Shown here piece after piece: positions 59,416-64,000 of a DNA stretch of 64,000 nt (positions within the stretch are counted from its first letter, which is position 1; each line of letters starts with the position of its first letter). Made by a program: the position numbers and the translations under genes. The notes below the pieces were generated by a model, which made no database searches, was not told where the DNA came from, and was given only the letters and a program-made list of their open reading frames with translations. This stretch comes from Niastella soli (GTDB lineage Bacteria > Bacteroidota > Bacteroidia > Chitinophagales > Chitinophagaceae), in assembly GCF_017742245.1 (NCBI RefSeq), contig NZ_JAGHKO010000001.1, positions 2,970,463 to 3,034,462 of the forward strand, read 5' to 3'.

Positions 59416-61854
59416 TTACAACTTCACATTCAGTCCTACCATAAAGTTGGTGCCAGCCATGGGGAAGTAAAAGTTCTCGGTAGTTACTGAACCACCATAC
59501 TGGTAACTGTAGGTATAACCATTGGGTTCATACTTTTTATTGAAAACATTGTTCACCTGGCCAATGAACATGATCTCTTTAAAAAAGGCTTTACGCAGCG
59601 TATAGCTGAGGCGTGCATCCTGCACATAATACGGGGCAGGGCTGCGTTTTTTATCGGAGGTATTGTCGAGATACTGGCGGCTGACATATTTTGCAGGCAA
59701 ACTGATCTCTATATTGCTGCAAGGAGTTATATTCAACATGCCAGATCCGATAATAGTGGGTGAAAAGGCAATGTCGGTATTGCTATGGGGTACTGCTTTT
59801 TGCGCCGTGCTGTCATAATTGTCGTAAAACTCAGTAAAGTTTTTGATCCGATTATTGCTGAGCGTGATATTGCCAGCTGCACTCAGCCAATGGTTGAACC
59901 GGATGCCGCCTTGTAGTTCAATGCCTAAGCGATAGCTGTCTGGAACATTGGTACGGGTATAAGAGCCCACATCATTGATCTTGCCGGTTAATACCAACTG
60001 GTCTTTATACATCATATAATACAATGTAACGCCCCAGTTGTATTCGCTGGTTTTCTTTTCAACGCCCAGTTCAAAATCGTGCAGTTTCTCCGGTTTGGGT
60101 TGCTGGTTGATGCCTGCTTCAAAATCGTCGCGGTTGGGTTCTTTATTGCCTTGTGAGTAAGATGCGTATACCTGATAATTGTCCTTCGAGTAGGCCAGGC
60201 CAACTTTTGGATTGAAGAAATTATAGGTGTTACGCAGCAACAAACCCGGGTTGTTTTTAAAACCGCCGATATAGTACAATACCCGGCGATATTGCAGGTC
60301 TACAAAACCCTGCAGGTGATCGGTCAATTGCAACTGGTATTTGGCATAAGCGTTCACATCCGTTTTAAAGGCGTCGGTATTATACCATTGGTAGTTTGTA
60401 GGAATGCCGCCGAATTGCGACCAGATCACATTGCCATAGTGTTTGCCGTCATAGCGGTTCCAGCCACCACCCACTATCAATTGGCTTTTGCCATCTTTGT
60501 ATTGAACGGAAAATACCTGTCCATAGAAATAGTTGTCGAGCCATTGTTGCTGGACCAGGTCGGTTGAAAAGATCGTATCTGTACCGAAGACCGGAGCGTT
60601 CAGGCCATAATCGCCATAGGCAATGGCAGGTTTGTATTCTTCATAATATCCCTTACCCCGCGTTAAAAAGAAGGCGGTATTGAAAGCCAGCCGGCCATTG
60701 AAGTCGTGGTTGATGAACAACTGATAATGGTCCTGTTGATAATTATCAGTTTGATTGGCGTAGGTGAAATAATTATACTTCCTGGGATCAGAAGAAAATA
60801 AATTAGCTGAATCCTGTGGCGTAAAGTATAAAGAACCTAAGTTATTATAATAGTGATTTTCCAGGTCGGAATTACTACCGCGCAATTTCGCTTCAGGAAT
60901 GCCATTCCAGGCCTGATAGGTCTTTTCATTTCCAGAGAACACGTTCACCCGAATAGAAGTGTTCTTGTTTAAATAAGCGCCTGACAAATAGAATGACTTC
61001 AACGAACTGTTGGCGCGGTCAATAAAGCCGTCGCTGGATACTTTTGACACGCGGGCATCGAGTGTAAAATGATCGTCGATCAACCCACTACCGGCTTTAA
61101 CCGTATGCTTCCAGGTATTGAAGGAGCCATAGGTGTTGTTGATCTCAGCGTAAGGCGTGGTATTGGTTTCGTTGGTACTTAAATTAATGGTTGCGCCAAA
61201 GGCACCACCACCATTTGATGAAGTACCCACACCGCGCTGGACCTGTATACTGTTTACAGAGGAGGTGAAATCGGGCAGATCTACAAAGAACGTTCCCTGC
61301 GACTCGGCATCGTTATAAGGAATGCCGTTGAGCGTAACATTGATGCGTGTGGCATCACTGCCCCTGATGCGAATGCCGGTATAACCAACGCCATTACCTG
61401 CATCGGAATTCACAATCACCGAGGGCGTTTGGTTCAGAACGAAGGGCAGGTCCTGTCCCAGATTGAGTTTTTCAAGATCTTTTTTAGAAAGATTGTTTTT
61501 TGTAAAAGGAGCCTTGTCGCCTGCACGGGTCGATTTGATCTCAACCGGTTGCAAAAAGAGATTCATTCGTTCCAGCTTGATTGCTATGGTATTTCCAGTA
61601 GCAACAGGCTGGGTGATTGACTGAAAACCAATGGACGTAACATGCAGGGTATAGTTACCCGGTTTAACTTTTCTGAACTCAAACGATCCGTTTTCGGTGG
61701 TAAGCGTTGACATTCCATTGCTCAGTTCTACAGTGGCGGAGGCAATGGGAGTTGAAGATGCAGCATCTGTTACTTTACCGCTTATTTGAGCGGTTAGACA
61801 ATGAGTGAGTAACAGGTAGCAAATCCCCAAAAGCATTTTTTTCATGTGTATCAT
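59416..61854 (-). CDS. TonB-dependent receptor under TPP-riboswitch control
   Basis: The 812-residue receptor has a signal peptide (MKKMLLGICYLLLTHCLTAQ) and a CarboxypepD_reg-like domain (ISGKVTDAASSTPIASATVELSNGMSTLTTENGSFEFRKVKPGNYTLHVTSIGFQ). The plug contains LPFVLNQTPSVIVNSDAGNGVGYTGIRIRGSDATRINVTLNGIPYNDAESQGTFFVDLPDF, and the barrel ends in NFMVGLNVKL. The first Met at 61854 precedes a second at 61845, either of which may start translation. A thiamine-pyrophosphate riboswitch sits in its leader, so I infer uptake of thiamine or a precursor. No transporter gene follows; it is monocistronic. Confidence 0.92.
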   Translation of the reverse strand: MIHMKKMLLGICYLLLTHCLTAQISGKVTDAASSTPIASATVELSNGMSTLTTENGSFEFRKVKPGNYTLHVTSIGFQSITQPVATGNTIAIKLERMNLFLQPVEIKSTRAGDKAPFTKNNLSKKDLEKLNLGQDLPFVLNQTPSVIVNSDAGNGVGYTGIRIRGSDATRINVTLNGIPYNDAESQGTFFVDLPDFTSSVNSIQVQRGVGTSSNGGGAFGATINLSTNETNTTPYAEINNTYGSFNTWKHTVKAGSGLIDDHFTLDARVSKVSSDGFIDRANSSLKSFYLSGAYLNKNTSIRVNVFSGNEKTYQAWNGIPEAKLRGSNSDLENHYYNNLGSLYFTPQDSANLFSSDPRKYNYFTYANQTDNYQQDHYQLFINHDFNGRLAFNTAFFLTRGKGYYEEYKPAIAYGDYGLNAPVFGTDTIFSTDLVQQQWLDNYFYGQVFSVQYKDGKSQLIVGGGWNRYDGKHYGNVIWSQFGGIPTNYQWYNTDAFKTDVNAYAKYQLQLTDHLQGFVDLQYRRVLYYIGGFKNNPGLLLRNTYNFFNPKVGLAYSKDNYQVYASYSQGNKEPNRDDFEAGINQQPKPEKLHDFELGVEKKTSEYNWGVTLYYMMYKDQLVLTGKINDVGSYTRTNVPDSYRLGIELQGGIRFNHWLSAAGNITLSNNRIKNFTEFYDNYDSTAQKAVPHSNTDIAFSPTIIGSGMLNITPCSNIEISLPAKYVSRQYLDNTSDKKRSPAPYYVQDARLSYTLRKAFFKEIMFIGQVNNVFNKKYEPNGYTYSYQYGGSVTTENFYFPMAGTNFMVGLNVKL

Positions 61855-61916
61855 GTTTGTTGAAAAAATGATTTAAGAGAAATGCTGCGAAAGCGAAGCG
61901 TAGACAAATACGAAGC

Positions 61917-62006
61917 TACCTTCCCTGCGCAGGCATTACCCTGATCAGGTTCTACGGGTATTTTCTCAGCAATCCCGCCAATGGCGGAAAAGCACCCCGG
62001 GAAACT
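61917..62006 (-). promoter_or_regulatory. TPP riboswitch (THI element)
   Basis: On the minus strand the conserved blocks GGGGTGC, GCTGAGA, ACCCGTAGAACCTGATCAGG, GTAATGCC and GCGCAGGGAAG occur in the right order, 60-150 nt before the receptor start. The P3 arm GCCATTGGCGG is also visible. Regulation is probably at translation or by termination. Confidence 0.95.
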
Positions 62007-62102
62007 GAAATTCTCTATTTTATAAGAGCCGACAAAGATACGAACATTATTTTTTTTAAGAATATTGTAACATCTGAATGTCCTTGTCCGTCACACAGCA
62101 AT

Positions 62103-62828
62103 ATGAATAATATGTTTAAACACCTTATTACAGCTATATTGTTATTAATCAATCTCCTGGCTATTGGCCAGGATAAAGTGATCTATGATGCCAATGCCGA
62201 AAAACGTACCGTAGGCAGTTTCCAGGGCATCAGGGTCTCTGATGGCATCGATCTGTACATTATGCAGGGCAACGAGGAAGGGGTAGTGGTAAGCGCCACA
62301 GAAATAGCACAACGTGATAAAATGCGGACTGTGGTTGAAAACGGGGAGCTGAGGATCTTTTTAGATGCGGGGATAATGGCCTGGAACTGGAAGAATAGAA
62401 AACTAAAGGCATATGTGTCGGTAAAAACGCTTAATAAATTGAAGGCCACCGGTGGATCAGATATTATTATTAATGGGGAATTGAAGACGGATAAGCTACA
62501 ATTGGGTTTGTCAGGTGGCAGTGATTTTACCGGTCAGGTTACAGTGACCGATCTTACTGTTGATCAAAGTGGTGGTTCCGATGTTCGGATAAAAGGAAGT
62601 GTGGTCAACTTAAAAGTAGAAGCTCATGGCGGCAGCGATTTTAGAGGAAATGAGCTGGTGGCTGAATATGCGGTTATTGACGTGAGTGGGGGAAGTGATG
62701 CTTCCATTACGGTCAACAAAGAAATGGCAGCGGAGGCCAGTGGAGGCAGTGGAGTTAACTACAAAGGTGATCCCGTTATCAAATATAAATCAGCCACAGG
62801 CGGTAGCAGGGTCTCAAAAAAGGGATAA
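62103..62828 (+). CDS. DUF2807 (GIN-domain-like) exported protein
   Basis: The 241-residue protein has a signal peptide (FKHLITAILLLINLLAIGQ) and the DUF2807 head domain with GSFQGIRVSDGIDLYIMQGNEEGVVVSATEIAQRD at its start. Each of seven turns of the beta helix carries a GGS motif (ATGGSD, LSGGSD, QSGGSD, HGGSD, VSGGSD, ASGGSG, ATGGSR), which fits the right-handed beta-helix autotransporter-adhesin-like fold. It is a surface or periplasmic protein without known activity. The gene is divergent to the riboswitch leader and has no close partner. Confidence 0.85.
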   Translation: MNNMFKHLITAILLLINLLAIGQDKVIYDANAEKRTVGSFQGIRVSDGIDLYIMQGNEEGVVVSATEIAQRDKMRTVVENGELRIFLDAGIMAWNWKNRKLKAYVSVKTLNKLKATGGSDIIINGELKTDKLQLGLSGGSDFTGQVTVTDLTVDQSGGSDVRIKGSVVNLKVEAHGGSDFRGNELVAEYAVIDVSGGSDASITVNKEMAAEASGGSGVNYKGDPVIKYKSATGGSRVSKKG

Positions 62829-62856
62829 GATATTACTGCGTTAACATATACAATGT

Positions 62857-63117
62857 TTATACATCTTTAAAAAAGTCTTCCGGGCTTACATCAAGGCCAT
62901 GCAATAATTTCAGGAAGGTACTTAAATACATATCACCGCCGGCTTCATAACGGGTCATAGCGCTTCTTGAAACATTGATCTCATATGAAAAACTTTCCAG
63001 TGTTGTTCTTGCCTGGCGTTTACTCTTCAATACCTTTCCAATTCTGTTTAACATCTTCTCAGTTTCGGCAGCTGATAGTTCCTGGGCCACAGGCCTCCGA
63101 GCTCTACGTTTTCGCAT
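62857..63117 (-). CDS. XRE-family helix-turn-helix protein
   Basis: The 86-residue protein has an N-terminal basic stretch (MRKRRARRPVAQ) and a helix-turn-helix domain: LNRIGKVLKSKRQARTTLESFSYEINVSRSAMTRYEAGGDMYLSTFLKLLHGLDVSPEDFF. The recognition-helix region reads SRSAMTRYEAG, usual for Xre/Cro. No ligand domain is present, so it might be an antitoxin or a phage-type repressor; no toxin gene is visible on either side within 1 kb that I recognise. It converges with the DUF2807 gene. Confidence 0.85.
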   Translation of the reverse strand: MRKRRARRPVAQELSAAETEKMLNRIGKVLKSKRQARTTLESFSYEINVSRSAMTRYEAGGDMYLSTFLKLLHGLDVSPEDFFKDV

Positions 63118-63523
63118 GTACGCAATTAAGATAAGATTCCCTTATTTTAAAACCCTTGAAAAGGGAGCGCTAAGATATATGTCTTATAATAAATGTCCCT
63201 AAAAAAGTACAGCAATCTAAAAAAATAGTAACTTCAGTGGTAGGTAACCGTTGGTATGTGATAACTGATTTATTTAATATCAGTTGTACTATACTGTTTG
63301 CGATAGATACCTTATCTCCACACCGGCACATCAGGCTTTATATAACGCTAAAATTCCAGAAAGGCATTCGGGTTTAACCCCCGACGAAGTTCAATGCTTA
63401 TTAGGAAAAGGCAACGATGACCCGTCCGTTGATTCGCGGATGGGTTTTTTATTCGATGACAACTTTCGTACTTGTTAATAGTAAACTCCCCGACACGTCG
63501 GGGCAGGCTGTCGAGATGAGGAC
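63118..63523. other. Spacer with a terminator and a possible transposase scar
   Basis: No confident gene. A 64-codon + frame (63284-63478) contains RHSGLTPDEV, like the C-terminus of IS3-type transposases, but it lacks the rest, so I do not call a gene. A terminator is at 63420-63452. Confidence 0.3.
63420..63452 (+). terminator. Orphan + strand terminator
   Basis: The stem ACCCGTCCG / CGGATGGGT (one G-T pair) is followed by TTTTTTATT. No recognised + strand gene precedes it. Confidence 0.6.
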
Positions 63524-63769
63524 CTATTTAGAAATTAATCCCCTAATAAAAGCCCTACCCCCTCCTGATTTCAATTGCTGCTCTCGCTTCATTGCCTCAG
63601 ATTTCGAATCGAAGTTTTCAGTATGTAAAATTGACCAGGGACGAAATCTTATAGTCCAGCCTTTTGTTGCTAACTCGTTGTGGGATTTAAAGCGGTCTTC
63701 AAGATCGGAGGTGTATCCAATGTAAATTTTGTCGAAGCATATAGAATATAAAACATAAACTGTGTACAT
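63524..63769 (-). CDS. GIY-YIG nuclease superfamily protein
   Basis: The 81-residue protein starts at the ATG at 63769 (MYTVYVLYSICFDKIYIGYTSDLEDRFKSHNE). It shows the GIY-YIG pattern: YVLYS and YIGYTSDLEDR in place of GIY and YIG, with the catalytic Arg in LEDR, and a Glu in EAMKREQQLKSGGGR. The short single-domain form is frequent in Bacteroidota and may be a structure-specific nuclease of UvrC/YhbQ type. It is encoded beside initiator tRNA, and I infer mobile-element or repair association at most. Confidence 0.85.
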   Translation of the reverse strand: MYTVYVLYSICFDKIYIGYTSDLEDRFKSHNELATKGWTIRFRPWSILHTENFDSKSEAMKREQQLKSGGGRAFIRGLISK

Positions 63770-63825
63770 AAAAAATGGCTTCCTTTCAAAAGCCCTAACC
63801 AGGACGAGAACTAATTCAGAGAAAT

Positions 63826-63853
63826 AAAAAAGGCTTCTGTTTCCAGAAGCCTT
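63826..63853 (-). terminator. tRNA-fMet terminator
   Basis: The perfect stem AAGGCTTCTG / CAGAAGCCTT with a TTTC-like loop and an A-run lies 8 bp after the tRNA 3' end. Confidence 0.85.
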
Positions 63854-63860
63854 TACCAAG

Positions 63861-63932
<72 letters not shown>

Positions 63933-63956
63933 ATATAATGTTTTTTACTTTTAAGA

Positions 63957-64000
63957 GCTGGGATCGAACCCCGTCCGCCAGCCGGCGGATATGAGCCCGA
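63957..64000 (-). repeat. tRNA-fMet-like 3' fragment with GC palindrome, cut by window edge
   Basis: On the minus strand the stretch reads TCGGGCTCAT, then ATCCGCCGGCTGGCGGAC, then GGGGTTCGATCCCAG. The anticodon arm up to CAT and the T-loop are as in the intact tRNA, but the intervening part is replaced by a palindrome like that in the 12.6-13 kb array. Confidence 0.75.

Noticed and set aside
63417..63725. Plus-strand ORF of 102 codons
   Set aside because: It is antisense to the GIY-YIG gene and starts within a terminator.

Overview
The window looks like a chromosomal segment of a Bacteroidota bacterium, most probably family Chitinophagaceae. The signs are seen in the sequence: promoter -7 elements of the form TAnnTTTG without clear Shine-Dalgarno sequences, two TonB-dependent receptors, a type IX secretion sorting domain, a one-chain E1 alpha/beta dehydrogenase, tandem DUF1573 proteins, a BlaI/M56 pair, and many tidy hairpin terminators. 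The genus is not determined (a Niastella- or Chitinophaga-like genome is my guess).

Layout. 1-1.7 kb: two minus-strand genes, a membrane-anchored coiled-coil protein cut by the left edge and a vWA protein. 1.9-5.7 kb: a partial denitrification operon, nirK - redoxin-like - quinol NO reductase, with an FNR-type palindrome at the nirK promoter. 5.9-11.2 kb: GNAT, methionine aminopeptidase, a membrane protein, DUF1801, a DoxX-like protein, a Crp/Fnr regulator and an NTF2-like gene preceded by a perfect CRP-type palindrome. 11.2-13.1 kb: the most unusual region. A tandem array of tRNA-Met 3' halves with their terminators, carrying GC-rich palindromes, abuts a 5'-truncated RecD-like helicase. One further array copy lies 1.4 kb away, and the intact tRNA-Met closes the array. 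13.3-18.4 kb: UvrD-like helicase, a TetR gene with paired operators, two short-chain dehydrogenases and an AraC regulator. 19-23.8 kb: a translationally overlapping operon, TonB receptor - PnuC - NadR - DUF1343 (NamZ-like), for nicotinamide riboside salvage. 23.8-24.5 kb: non-coding, with two orphan terminators. 24.5-43.9 kb: housekeeping metabolism and transport (aminotransferase, E1 dehydrogenase, PhzF, YebC, amino-acid and dicarboxylate transporters, DedA, MFS, heptosyltransferase-like, ECF42-type sigma factor with YciI partner, T9SS-type protein, malate dehydrogenase). 44.1-49.3 kb: BlaI, a proline-rich M56 peptidase, EF-P, AccB, AccC. 49.4-59.3 kb: Spy-like protein, IspH, GH13, HtrA, acyl-CoA reductase/ferredoxin divergent pair, Ddl, and PASTA-rhodanese-PASTA. 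59.4-62.0 kb: a TonB receptor under a TPP riboswitch. 62.1-64 kb: DUF2807, XRE, GIY-YIG, initiator tRNA-fMet, and at the right edge a second tRNA fragment with the same palindrome as the 12.6-13 kb array.

The strongest lead for something undescribed is the tRNA/palindrome association. The same GC-rich palindrome replaces the same part of two different CAU tRNAs (elongator and initiator), directly after the anticodon. Other leads are an EF-P with an atypical tip loop next to a polyproline gene, leaderless promoters, and degenerate 7-8 bp periodic repeats in about ten intergenic spacers. All homology calls come from reading motifs; no database search was run.
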